Assembly (NCBI RefSeq): GCF_001402875.1
Contig: NZ_CP012946.1
Span: 970,001 to 1,034,000, forward strand
Direction of reading: 5' to 3'
From: Blastochloris viridis
GTDB lineage: Bacteria; Pseudomonadota; Alphaproteobacteria; Rhizobiales; Xanthobacteraceae
DNA length: 64,000 bases
Position 1 is the first letter of the stretch, and each line of letters begins with the position of its first letter. The notes below the pieces were generated by a model. The model ran no database searches, was not told the origin of the DNA, and was given only the letters and a program-made list of their open reading frames with translations. Below, one piece after another: positions 37,368 through 47,301 of the stretch. The position numbers were made by a program, and so were the translations under genes.

Positions 37368-37641
37368 CCGTGTTGCCGTCTCGTCTCACCGCGGGGTAAG
37401 CGCCATGTCCGCGGCCGTCAATCGCTGCGGCTGCGGTTGCGCCGGCCGCTGCCAGCCACTAGCTTCGCCGCGCGCTCGGCCGGCGGTCCGGCCCCGGCGT
37501 CGGTGGACGCCCGGACCAATCGGCCGATAAGGTATTGTCTCCGGATGGAAATCCTCCGGCGCGCGGCAGCAGCCCTTCGCGCTCCGGCTGGCGGGGGCGA
37601 TGCCCCCGGTTTCGTCCGCAAGGCGGGAACACCAGCGACCC

Positions 37642-38658
37642 ATGGCTTCCGAAACAGTTCTGCTGACCGGCTCTGCCGGGTTCATCGGCTTTCACGTCGC
37701 CCGGCGGCTCCTGGCGGAGGGGCGGCGGGTGGTCGGCGTCGACAACGTCAACGCCTATTACGATCCGCGCCTCAAGGAGGCGCGGCTGGCGGCGCTTCAG
37801 CCGCACAACGCGTTCTCGTTCGAGAAGCTCGACCTGGCCGACCGCGACGGCACCGCGCGGCTGTTCGACGAGGTCAAGCCCGGCACGGTGATCCACCTCG
37901 CCGCCCAGGCCGGGGTGCGCTACTCGCTCACCAACCCGCACGCCTATATCGATGCCAATCTGGTGGCGTTCCTCAACGTGCTGGAGGGGTGCCGCCACGC
38001 TGGCGTCGGCCATCTTGCTTACGCATCGTCATCCTCGGTCTACGGCGCCAACGGCAAGACGCCGTTTTCGACATCGGATCCGGTCGATCACCCCATCAGC
38101 CTCTACGCCGCCACCAAGAAGGCCAACGAGCTGATGGCCCATACCTACAGCCACCTTTACCGGCTGCCGACCACCGGCCTCAGGTTCTTCACGGTCTATG
38201 GGCCGTGGGGCCGGCCGGACATGGCGATGTGGATCTTCACCAAGGCCATCCTGGCCGGTCAGCCGATCCAGCTGTTCAACCACGGCAGGATGCGGCGCGA
38301 CTTCACCTATATCGACGACATCGTCGAGGGGGTGGTGCGCGTCGCCGAAAGGCCGCCCCAGCCCGACCCGGCGTGGTCGAACCTCAACCCCGATCCCGCC
38401 ATCTCGAACGCGCCCTATCGGGTCTACAACATCGGCAACCATCGCCCGGAGGAGCTGCTCCATCTCGTCGATGTGCTGGAGGCGGCGCTGGGGAAGAAGG
38501 CCATCCGCGAGTTGGCGCCGATGCAGCCGGGCGACGTTGCGGAAACCTGCGCCGACGTCGACGCGCTGGCGCGCGACGTCGGCTTCGCACCCGCCACGCC
38601 GATCGAGGTCGGGGTCGAGCGCTTCGTCGCCTGGTACCGCGACTATCACGGGGTATGA
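37642..38658 (+). CDS. UDP-glucuronate 4-epimerase-like enzyme (LpsL/CapI family)
   Basis: 338-residue extended SDR enzyme. It begins VLLTGSAGFIGFHVARRLLAEG, has NVNAYYDPRLKEARLAAL, HLAAQAGVRYSLTNPHAYIDAN, the catalytic Tyr-Lys in ISLYAATKKANELMAH, and TVYGPWGRPDMAMWIFTKAI with GQPIQLFNHGRMRRDFTYIDDIVEG. These segments match the LpsL/CapI group that makes UDP-galacturonate from UDP-glucuronate. ATG 37642 starts directly before the NAD fold. It is followed 83 bases later by a HAD hydrolase gene in the same direction. Product use in LPS core or capsule is inferred. Confidence 0.93.
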   Translation: MASETVLLTGSAGFIGFHVARRLLAEGRRVVGVDNVNAYYDPRLKEARLAALQPHNAFSFEKLDLADRDGTARLFDEVKPGTVIHLAAQAGVRYSLTNPHAYIDANLVAFLNVLEGCRHAGVGHLAYASSSSVYGANGKTPFSTSDPVDHPISLYAATKKANELMAHTYSHLYRLPTTGLRFFTVYGPWGRPDMAMWIFTKAILAGQPIQLFNHGRMRRDFTYIDDIVEGVVRVAERPPQPDPAWSNLNPDPAISNAPYRVYNIGNHRPEELLHLVDVLEAALGKKAIRELAPMQPGDVAETCADVDALARDVGFAPATPIEVGVERFVAWYRDYHGV

Positions 38659-38741
38659 GCGAGGCGGTCGAACGACTGCCTCGGGCCGGCGCGGTGCTCG
38701 GCTCGGGATGATGGACTGCTTATGGGGATCGGCGGGCCGGC

Positions 38742-39404
38742 ATGATCAGGGTCGTTGTGTTCGATTTCGACGGGACGCTGGTCGACAGCAACCCGATCAA
38801 GGACGTCTGCTTCCACGTCGCGGTGGCCGGGCAGCCGGGTGGCGAGGATGCGCTTTCCGCCGCCCGTGCGCTGGGCGGCGACCGCTACCGCATCTTCGCG
38901 GAGACCGCGCGGCGGCTGAAGCCGGACGCCGACGCCGCTGAGACCATGGCGCTGGCGCGCCGGCTCACCGCCCGCTACGGCCACTGCTGCGAGAACCGCA
39001 TCCGCTGCTGTCCGATCCGCCACGGTGCGCGGACGACGCTGGCGGCGCTGAAGCGGCAGGGGTTCAGGCTGTGGCTGAGCTCGGGCACGCCCGATCGCGA
39101 CCTTGTGGCGGTGGTGCGCAAGCGCGGCTGGGCGCCGCTGTTCGACGGCATCCTCGGCAGCTCGGGCTCCAAGGCCGAGAACCTGCGCCGGATCATGGCG
39201 CTGGAAAAGGCAAAGCCGCGCGAGGTGATGATGGTCGGCGACAGCCTCGACGACATCGTCGGCGCCCGCGAGGCCGGCACCTGGATGGTGGCGATCACCG
39301 TCGAGGGCCGGGTGGCCGCCCGCGGTCCATTCGCGATGCGCCACCTCTACAGCCTGCCGCCGCTGATCGCCCGGCTCAGGTCGCGGCCGTCGTCGCGGGT
39401 GTGA
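38742..39404 (+). CDS. HAD family hydrolase
   Basis: 220-residue haloacid-dehalogenase-fold phosphatase. The nucleophile Asp is in VVVFDFDGTLVDSNPIKD at the N terminus, motif II in WLSSGTPDRDLV, the Lys in GSSGSKAENL, and the acidic motif IV in MMVGDSLDDIVGAREAG. A helical cap lies between about residues 15 and 85 and contains CCENRIRCCPI, four close cysteines that are unusual for the family. The position after the epimerase suggests a sugar-phosphate phosphatase, but substrate cannot be told. Confidence 0.87.
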   Translation: MIRVVVFDFDGTLVDSNPIKDVCFHVAVAGQPGGEDALSAARALGGDRYRIFAETARRLKPDADAAETMALARRLTARYGHCCENRIRCCPIRHGARTTLAALKRQGFRLWLSSGTPDRDLVAVVRKRGWAPLFDGILGSSGSKAENLRRIMALEKAKPREVMMVGDSLDDIVGAREAGTWMVAITVEGRVAARGPFAMRHLYSLPPLIARLRSRPSSRV

Positions 39405-39412
39405 TCCATTCA

Positions 39413-39540
39413 CGGCTTTGTCATCCCGGACAGCGCCGGATTCGCAGCATCCGGCGCTGTCCGGGATCGTCGCCAGAAAGAGATGCGCCCTCGCCGAACG
39501 GTCCCGGATGCTCGCTTGCGCTCGCTCCGGGACGACGAGG
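39413..39540. repeat. Dispersed intergenic repeat, copy 2
   Basis: Contains TCATCCCGGACAGCGCCGGA and its inverted mate CATCCGGCGCTGTCCGGGA, forming a long imperfect hairpin, followed by CGGTCCCGGATGCTCGC and CTCCGGGACGACG. It shares module order with the copies at 7200-7396 and 59173-59293 and lies between convergent genes. Confidence 0.6.
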
Positions 39541-39547
39541 ACGGACT

Positions 39548-40630
39548 TCATCTGCGGGCCGCCGCTTCCAGAATGTCGTCATAGGCAGCGGCGGCGGCGC
39601 GGATGTCGAAGCCTTTGGTGCGGGCGTGGCCTTTGGCGGCAAGGTCGGCGCGCAGCGTGGCATCGCTGGCCAGCTTTCGGATGGCCTCGGCCATGGCCTC
39701 GGCGCTGACCTCCGGCAAGGGCAGGGCGCAGCCCTCGATCAGCTCGGCGAGGCCGCCGACCGGACTTGCCGCCAGCGCGGCGCCGCCGGCAAAGGCCTCG
39801 AGCCCGGTGCGGCCGAACGCCTCCCGCACCTTGGACGGCACCAGCGCGATCGCCGCCTTTTCGAACGCGGCCTGCACCTCGGAGTGGGGACGGTCGCCGT
39901 GCATCACCACCCGCTCGCCGAGCGGGGCGAGCGCGGCGGTAACCGCCGCGGCGTAGTCGGGGTGGCGGTCGCCCATGGCGCCGAACAGCTCGGCCCGCCA
40001 GCCGGGCAACTCCGGCAGTACCCTCGCCAGCGCCTGGGCCGCCTCAAGCATGCCCTTCTCCGGCGCCAGCCGGGCCGCCATCGCGATCGTCTGCTGACGC
40101 TCGGCCGCCGGCCGCCAGGTGGTGAGATCGAGCGCGTTCGGCACCGCGCGGGCGGGAATAGCGGATCCCCAGGTCTCGACGAAGGCCTTGCGGCATGCCT
40201 CCGACACCAGCACGACGGAGGCGAATCGGCCGAGCAGGCGGTGGCGGTGCCAGTAGTCGAGCGGGTTCTTCGGTGGCTTGGGCCAGCCGTGGGTGTGCAG
40301 CACCACCGGTACCGGCGCCACTGCGAACGCCAAGGCCGCTGCGGTCGGCAGGTGCTGGTGTACCACCACGATATCGAGTCCGCGGACCATCACCCGGCGG
40401 CCGAGGCGCCAGCCGAGCACCGCGTGCGGCTCCAGCGGCCAGCGCGCGAACGGCACCATGGCGACGTCGTCGAACGGGTCGTCGATCAGTTCGGCCACCA
40501 CCACGGTGGTCGAGCGGTGGCGGCTGAACAGAGCAAGATCGTGCGCCACGAGGTCAATCGACGTCGCACCGCGCCATGAGAACCTCATGTGGCGGGGCAG
40601 GACGATGGCGACACGGAGCGGATCGGGCAT
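39548..40630 (-). CDS. Glycosyltransferase family 4 protein
   Basis: 360-residue GT-B glycosyltransferase. The N-terminal domain opens LRVAIVLPRHMRFSWRGATS with a Gly-rich acceptor loop, VVHQHLPTAAALAF and VVLHTHGWPKPP. The C-terminal donor domain has AMAARLAPEKGMLEAAQALA and the E-x7-E motif in REAFGRTGLEAFAGGAALA, then SPVGGLAELIEG. It is transcribed divergently from the ABC exporter 54 bases away, both being consistent with export or assembly of surface glycolipid. Donor and acceptor are unknown. Confidence 0.9.
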   Translation of the reverse strand: MPDPLRVAIVLPRHMRFSWRGATSIDLVAHDLALFSRHRSTTVVVAELIDDPFDDVAMVPFARWPLEPHAVLGWRLGRRVMVRGLDIVVVHQHLPTAAALAFAVAPVPVVLHTHGWPKPPKNPLDYWHRHRLLGRFASVVLVSEACRKAFVETWGSAIPARAVPNALDLTTWRPAAERQQTIAMAARLAPEKGMLEAAQALARVLPELPGWRAELFGAMGDRHPDYAAAVTAALAPLGERVVMHGDRPHSEVQAAFEKAAIALVPSKVREAFGRTGLEAFAGGAALAASPVGGLAELIEGCALPLPEVSAEAMAEAIRKLASDATLRADLAAKGHARTKGFDIRAAAAAYDDILEAAARR

Positions 40631-40684
40631 GCTTGTTCATAACCAATTGCCGGGCGCCTCGCCATCCATGCTAAAAGCCCGACG

Positions 40685-42472
<1,788 letters not shown>

Positions 42473-42524
42473 TAATGAAGGCAGGTATCTTAATGCCCGC
42501 CGCGAGCCAACGGAGGACACGCCC

Positions 42525-43298
42525 ATGACGACGCCTGCCGGGACCACGCCCGCCGTGACGACGCTTGCCGACCTCAAGGTGAAGCTGTTCACCGACGGCG
42601 CCGAAAAGGCGCAGATCGTGGACATGGCCAAGCTTCCGTTCATCGCTGGCTTCACCACCAACCCGTCGCTGCTGCGCAAGGCCGGGGTGACCGACTATGA
42701 GGGTTATGCGCGGGATCTGCTGCAGGCGGTGCCGGACCGCTCGATCTCGTTCGAGGTGATTTCCGACGATATCGCCGAGATGGAAGAGCAGGCGCGGCTG
42801 ATCGCGAGCTGGGGGCCGAACGTCTACGTCAAGCTGCCGGTGACGACCTCGCGCGGCGAGCCGCTCTACGACCTCGTGCACAAGCTTTCGCACGAGGGCA
42901 TCAAGATCAATTTCACCGTCATCTTCGCCGACGACCAGGTGACCCACGCCTCCGAAGCCCTGCGCGGCGGCGCGCCGGCCTACGTCTCGGTGTTCGCCGG
43001 CCGCCTCGCCGACTGCGGCATCGATTACATGCCGACCATGCGTTACGCGGTGGGGCTGGCGCGCGGCACCGACAATATCGAGGTGATCTGGGCCTCGACC
43101 CGCGAGGTGTGGAACGTGATCGAGGCCGACCGCATCGGCTGCCACATCATCACCGCCCCGGCCGATATCCTGAAGAAGCTGTCGGGCCTTGGCGGCACGG
43201 CCGAGCAGCTGTCGCTGGACGGGGTCAAAGCCTTCGTCAAGGACACCGCGGCGGCGGGCCTCAGCCTCGACACCCGACGGCGCTCGGCGGCGGAGTGA
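42525..43298 (+). CDS. Transaldolase family protein
   Basis: 257-residue (alpha/beta)8-barrel aldolase of the transaldolase family. Visible landmarks are the N-terminal VKLFTDGAEK, FIAGFTTNPSLLRKAG, the Schiff-base Lys in NVYVKLPVTTSRGEPL and INFTVIFADDQVTHA. It is shorter than the pentose-phosphate transaldolase B and shares the TTNPSLL and V-K-x-P form of the short transaldolase/FSA-like group, members of which occur in polysaccharide loci. It may act on a sugar phosphate feeding surface-glycan synthesis. A housekeeping role is possible but less likely in this position. Confidence 0.85.
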   Translation: MTTPAGTTPAVTTLADLKVKLFTDGAEKAQIVDMAKLPFIAGFTTNPSLLRKAGVTDYEGYARDLLQAVPDRSISFEVISDDIAEMEEQARLIASWGPNVYVKLPVTTSRGEPLYDLVHKLSHEGIKINFTVIFADDQVTHASEALRGGAPAYVSVFAGRLADCGIDYMPTMRYAVGLARGTDNIEVIWASTREVWNVIEADRIGCHIITAPADILKKLSGLGGTAEQLSLDGVKAFVKDTAAAGLSLDTRRRSAAE

Positions 43299-43371
43299 CG
43301 TTGTTGTCCGCGCCGTGCTGGTCGTCCCTGTCCGGGGCCTATCTGCCTCGCCGTAGCCGCCGACGAGGCTC

Positions 43372-44487
43372 TTAGGCCGCCGGCGGCCGCATCGCCGGGT
43401 CGCGCTCCTGCCAGAACCGGATGATGCGGCGGGCGGTTTCCCGCGACATCTTGGAGTAGGCGTCGAACGCCTGAGCGATCGCGGCCTCGTTGGCGCTGCG
43501 CGCGTCGTCGGCTTGCAAAATGTCGCGCAGCGTCAGCCAGCCGAGGCCGTTGGCCTTGGCCACCACCACCAGCGGGTCGAGTGTGTTCAGGGTCAACAAC
43601 CGCTTGGTGAAGGCGAGGCCGAGGTCGCAAAGGAGGCTGATGCCGGCGAGCACGTAGGCGAACTGGCGGCGGCGGGCGAAATCGCGGATGAGGCGCTCGT
43701 CGAGCTGGCCGCGGTCCCGCATCGCTTGTAGTTCCGCCATCGCGTTCGCCAGATCGTCGGCGCCGTCGATCAGCGCCGCGGCGAGACGGTCGGCGGCGTC
43801 GTGGGTGACGCGGCGGACGTGGCCGGCATCGTGGAACACCCGCGTCGCCGACAGCTTGCGAATCACCGTCTCGCTGGCCTGGGCGAGCAGCGCCGGATAA
43901 CAGTCACCCGGCAGGTCGGGCCGGGTGCCGAGGGTCTCCTGCAACTCGGCATCGCCCTTGGAGCGGTCGATCAGGCGGTGGAAGCCGGCGCGGGAGAACG
44001 TCGCGCCGTCGTTGGCGGCGGCGGTGCGGACCACCTCGCGGTCGCCGCGCTCGACCAGAACGTCGGTTACCGCAATCGCGAGTTGGTCGCGGCGGGCGAT
44101 CGCCAGCATGTGGCCGTTGCCGTGGGTCTCGGCGACCGAGATCAGGTCGTCGTCGCGCAGCACCCTGGCGTGCCGCAGCACCGGCTCGGCCACCTTGATC
44201 TCGGGGTCGAGGGCGAGCCCGCGCACCACGCCGTGCGGGGCCTGCGGCAGTGGGGCGATGCGCTCCGACAGCTCGATGCGCGCCGCCGCCTCAATGTCGT
44301 CGACCAGCCGCTGGAACACCGCGTCGAACAGCTCGGCCTGCTGCCCGGTCAGGGTCGGCTCGGTGCGCACGAACAGGTCGGTGACGCGGCGGAGGGCGTC
44401 GATACGGTGGGCGTGCGGGCTGCGGGTCAGTACCTCGTCGATGTCGGCGAGCAGCGACGTCGCGTCGGCGGGCTGGGATGAGGGCAT
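43372..44487 (-). CDS. DUF2336 domain-containing protein
   Basis: 371-residue, almost wholly helical protein matching the alphaproteobacterial DUF2336 family. It opens DATSLLADIDEVLTRSPHAHR and RVTDLFVRTEPTLTGQQAELFDAVFQRL, then repeats short helical units (LRDDDLISVAETHGNGHMLA, ERGDREVVRTAAANDGATFS, RPDLPGDCYPALLAQA) typical of this family, ending with an MSRETARRIIRFWQERDP helix. Function is unknown; no signal peptide or membrane segment. It faces the transaldolase gene. Confidence 0.82.
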   Translation of the reverse strand: MPSSQPADATSLLADIDEVLTRSPHAHRIDALRRVTDLFVRTEPTLTGQQAELFDAVFQRLVDDIEAAARIELSERIAPLPQAPHGVVRGLALDPEIKVAEPVLRHARVLRDDDLISVAETHGNGHMLAIARRDQLAIAVTDVLVERGDREVVRTAAANDGATFSRAGFHRLIDRSKGDAELQETLGTRPDLPGDCYPALLAQASETVIRKLSATRVFHDAGHVRRVTHDAADRLAAALIDGADDLANAMAELQAMRDRGQLDERLIRDFARRRQFAYVLAGISLLCDLGLAFTKRLLTLNTLDPLVVVAKANGLGWLTLRDILQADDARSANEAAIAQAFDAYSKMSRETARRIIRFWQERDPAMRPPAA

Positions 44488-44836
44488 GGCACACCACGGT
44501 GTCGCGATCAGTCAAATTCGGCGGATGATTTTCGAATCAGGCGCCGAAGAAATCGTTACCGAGTTGCCGATAAACCATTTCACGTCACTCTTTGCCTGCC
44601 GCCAGGTGTTGCGGACAATACCATCGACGTCGCGTCCCGGATTGCTGGCGGCAGGCTGGATGCCGCTACGGCGTCGGCGATCGGATACGCTTGAAACCGG
44701 CCGCAGACTGTCCGGACACAGACTGTAACGTCTCGTGATGAGACGAAGCTGTGACAAAGGCGATCGGCTATCGCGCCGCGCCGGAGAGCGTGTTAGATGC
44801 CGACAGGGATGAACAAATCCCAAAGTCGAGGGAGTG
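44488..44836. other. Gene-free region before the WbpB-like gene
   Basis: About 350 bases between divergent genes. No frame with a ribosome site, repeat or RNA fold was recognised. It presumably contains promoters for both neighbours. Confidence 0.4.
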
Positions 44837-45844
44837 ATGGCGTCAGAGACGTTGCGTCCGGACGGGGCGCGGGTGCGAGTGGGTGTGGTCGGCTGTGGCG
44901 TCATGGGCCGCAACCATGCGCGGGTGCTGTCGGAAGTTGCGCTCGCCGAACTGGTCGGCATCGCCGACCCGGACCCCGCGGTGGTCGATCCGATTGCCGC
45001 CACCTTGGATACGAAGGCGGTTGCGAGCATCGAGGATTTGCTCGATCTCGACTGTCAGGCGGTGGTGATTGCCGGACCGACTCACCTTCATCACGAACTG
45101 GCGTCGACCGCGATCGCCCGCGGCGTGCATGTTCTGGTGGAGAAGCCGATCGCGTCCAACCCTGAGGAGGGGCGCGATCTGGTTCAGCGCGCCCGCGCTG
45201 CCGGGGTCACCTTGATGGTTGGCCACGTGGAGCGCTTCAATCCAGCGGTGCTGGCGGTCAAGGAGGCCATTCGCGGCGAGGATATCCTGTCGATCGCGAT
45301 CACCCGGGTCGGCCCGTTTCCGCCGCGGATGTCGAGCGTCGGCGTGGTGACGGACCTTGCCGTGCACGACATCGACCTGATCCGCTGGTTCACCGAGTCG
45401 GACATCGTCGAGGTGCAGCCGCAGTTCAAGAGCGCGGTGGCCGAGCGCGAGGACATCGCCCTTCTGCAGTTCCGCACCGCCTCCGGCGTGCTCGCCCACA
45501 TCAACACCAACTGGCTGACGCCGTTCAAGGCGCGGCACATTCACGTTGCAACCCGCGACAAGTATGTCATCGGCGATCTGATCACCCGGCAGGTGACCGA
45601 GTGCTCCGGCTTCCGGCCCGACGGCAGCTATTCGATGCGCCATCTGCCGGTCGGCCACACCGAGCCGCTGCGGGTGGAACTCACCAGCTTCCTCACCTCG
45701 CTGGTTTCCGGCACCGCGCCGGCGGTAACCGGCGAGGAGGGCGTCATCAGCCTCGACATCGCGATGCGCTGTCTCGCCGAACGCGCCGCCGTCGGCGCCG
45801 CGGTGGAGGATTTCGCCGCGGCGAAGGCCCGCAAGGTTCGCTAG
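44837..45844 (+). CDS. Gfo/Idh/MocA family sugar dehydrogenase (WbpB-like)
   Basis: 335-residue NAD(P)-dependent oxidoreductase. The Rossmann motif VGVVGCGVMGRNHARVL is at the N terminus, with the family EKP motif in VLVEKPIASNPEEG and the catalytic block VGHVERFNPAVLAVKEAI. GVVTDLAVHDIDLIRWF is the usual lysine/histidine-bearing loop (D-x-x-x-H-D-I-D). Similar proteins such as WbpB oxidise C3 of UDP-GlcNAcA so that an aminotransferase can act. The DegT aminotransferase follows 124 bases downstream. ATG 44837 has GGGAG upstream; a GTG three bases earlier is an alternative. Confidence 0.9.
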   Translation: MASETLRPDGARVRVGVVGCGVMGRNHARVLSEVALAELVGIADPDPAVVDPIAATLDTKAVASIEDLLDLDCQAVVIAGPTHLHHELASTAIARGVHVLVEKPIASNPEEGRDLVQRARAAGVTLMVGHVERFNPAVLAVKEAIRGEDILSIAITRVGPFPPRMSSVGVVTDLAVHDIDLIRWFTESDIVEVQPQFKSAVAEREDIALLQFRTASGVLAHINTNWLTPFKARHIHVATRDKYVIGDLITRQVTECSGFRPDGSYSMRHLPVGHTEPLRVELTSFLTSLVSGTAPAVTGEEGVISLDIAMRCLAERAAVGAAVEDFAAAKARKVR

Positions 45845-45946
45845 AGCATTTTCCGCAAGAGTGGGAACCGGTCTTGCGGAGGAAAGTGCGCAAATTCAAA
45901 AACTCAAGGCCATCCGCCTCGTTCGTTTGGACCGGCGGATGGCCTT
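45843..45946. repeat. Rhizobiales-type repeat with a 13-bp hairpin
   Basis: Starts TAGAGCATTTTCCGCAAGAG and continues GGAACCGGTCTTGCGGAGG, matching the common intergenic repeat of Bradyrhizobium relatives (from memory). It ends in a perfect 13-bp stem, AAGGCCATCCGCC (45906-45918) with its complement at 45934-45946. It separates the WbpB-like and WbpE-like genes and may attenuate read-through. Confidence 0.6.
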
Positions 45947-45968
45947 AAGTCCACCAACCGGACACGAC

Positions 45969-47105
45969 ATGACCGCTTCCCCCCCGATTCCGTTCATCGA
46001 CCTCAAGGCCCAGCGCAGCCGGCTGGGAGGCACCGTCGACGCCGCCGTGGCGCGGGTGCTCGAGCACGGCCAGTTCATCCTCGGGCCGGAGGTGCGCGAG
46101 CTGGAAAGCCAGCTTGCGGCGTTCTGCGGCGCCAAGCACGCCTTGACCTGCTCCTCGGGCACCGACGCCTTGACGCTGGTGCTGCTGGCCAAGGGCATCA
46201 AGCCCGGCGACGCGGTGTTCTGTCCGTCCTTCACCTTCTGCGCCACCGCCGAGGTGGTGGCGCTGGTCGGCGCCACTCCGGTGTTCGTCGACGTGATCGC
46301 CGGCACCTTCAACATGAGCGCGGCGGGGCTGGAGCGCGGCATCGCCACCGCCACGCGGCTGGGCTTGCGGCCGGCGCTGGTGATCCCGGTCGACCTGTTC
46401 GGCCTGCCGGCCGACTATGACGAGATCCTGCCGGTGGCCGAGCGACACGGCCTGCCGGTGCTGTCGGACGCGGCCCAGAGCTTCGGCGCGAGCTATCGCG
46501 GCCGCAGCGTCGGCACCTTTGGCGTTGCCACCGCCACCAGTTTCTTCCCGGCCAAGCCGCTCGGCTGCTACGGCGACGGCGGCGCAGTGCTCACCGACGA
46601 CGACCAGTTGATCGAGGTGCTGCGCTCGCTGCGCGTCCACGGCATGGGGACGGACAAATACGACAATATCCGCCTCGGCATGACCGGCCGGCTCGACACC
46701 ATCCAGGCCGCCGTTCTGATCGAAAAACTCAAGGTTTTCAAGGAAGAGATCGCCGCGCGCGACCGCGCCGCCGCGGCCTACACTGCGGCGCTGGCCGACG
46801 TCGCCATCGTGCCGCAGGTGCCGGACGGCCTCGCCTCGGTGTGGGCGCAATACACCATCCGCCTTCGGCCCGGCCGGCGTGCCAAGCTTGCCGCCGATCT
46901 TGCCGCCGAGGGCATCCCGACCGCGGTTTATTATCCCAAGGCACTGCACCAGCAGCAGGCCTACCAGCATTTCCCGGTGTCGGACGGCGGGCTCGCGGTG
47001 ACCGAGCGGCTGGTCGACGAGGTGATCTCGCTGCCGATGCACGGCTATCTCGACCAGGCGACCCAAGGCCGCATCATCGAGGCGGTGCGCCGGGCGCTGG
47101 GCTGA
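45969..47105 (+). CDS. DegT/DnrJ/EryC1/StrS family aminotransferase (WbpE-like)
   Basis: 378-residue PLP-dependent sugar aminotransferase. It has the family opening PFIDLKAQRSRLGG and EHGQFILGPEVRELES, the CSSGTDALTLVLLA cofactor-phosphate segment, the Asp in LSDAAQSFGASYRG that contacts the PLP nitrogen, the catalytic Lys in TSFFPAKPLGCYGDGGA, and the closing VYYPKALHQQQAYQ. These match WbpE and relatives that transfer an amino group from glutamate to a 3-keto or 4-keto UDP-sugar. ATG 45969 is chosen because the family N terminus starts there. It follows the WbpB-like gene and supports a diamino-uronic acid pathway, but the acetyltransferase step is not adjacent. Confidence 0.93.
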   Translation: MTASPPIPFIDLKAQRSRLGGTVDAAVARVLEHGQFILGPEVRELESQLAAFCGAKHALTCSSGTDALTLVLLAKGIKPGDAVFCPSFTFCATAEVVALVGATPVFVDVIAGTFNMSAAGLERGIATATRLGLRPALVIPVDLFGLPADYDEILPVAERHGLPVLSDAAQSFGASYRGRSVGTFGVATATSFFPAKPLGCYGDGGAVLTDDDQLIEVLRSLRVHGMGTDKYDNIRLGMTGRLDTIQAAVLIEKLKVFKEEIAARDRAAAAYTAALADVAIVPQVPDGLASVWAQYTIRLRPGRRAKLAADLAAEGIPTAVYYPKALHQQQAYQHFPVSDGGLAVTERLVDEVISLPMHGYLDQATQGRIIEAVRRALG

Positions 47106-47301
47106 CGCCGGCGCTTTTTGTGGGAGAGCGTGCCCGAGCGAGGGAGAAAGAAGGGCGGCTCCCGAACGTGGCTGTCACGAGGCGATCAGCCGGAAACCGA
47201 ATGAGTCGTTTCTTGGCCGATGCCGGCGTGCCTCACCCTGTGCGGGACCCCGCCGGTACAGGGTGCTTGGTGCCTTCGATCTCCTCACTTAAGCTCAGAT
47301 C

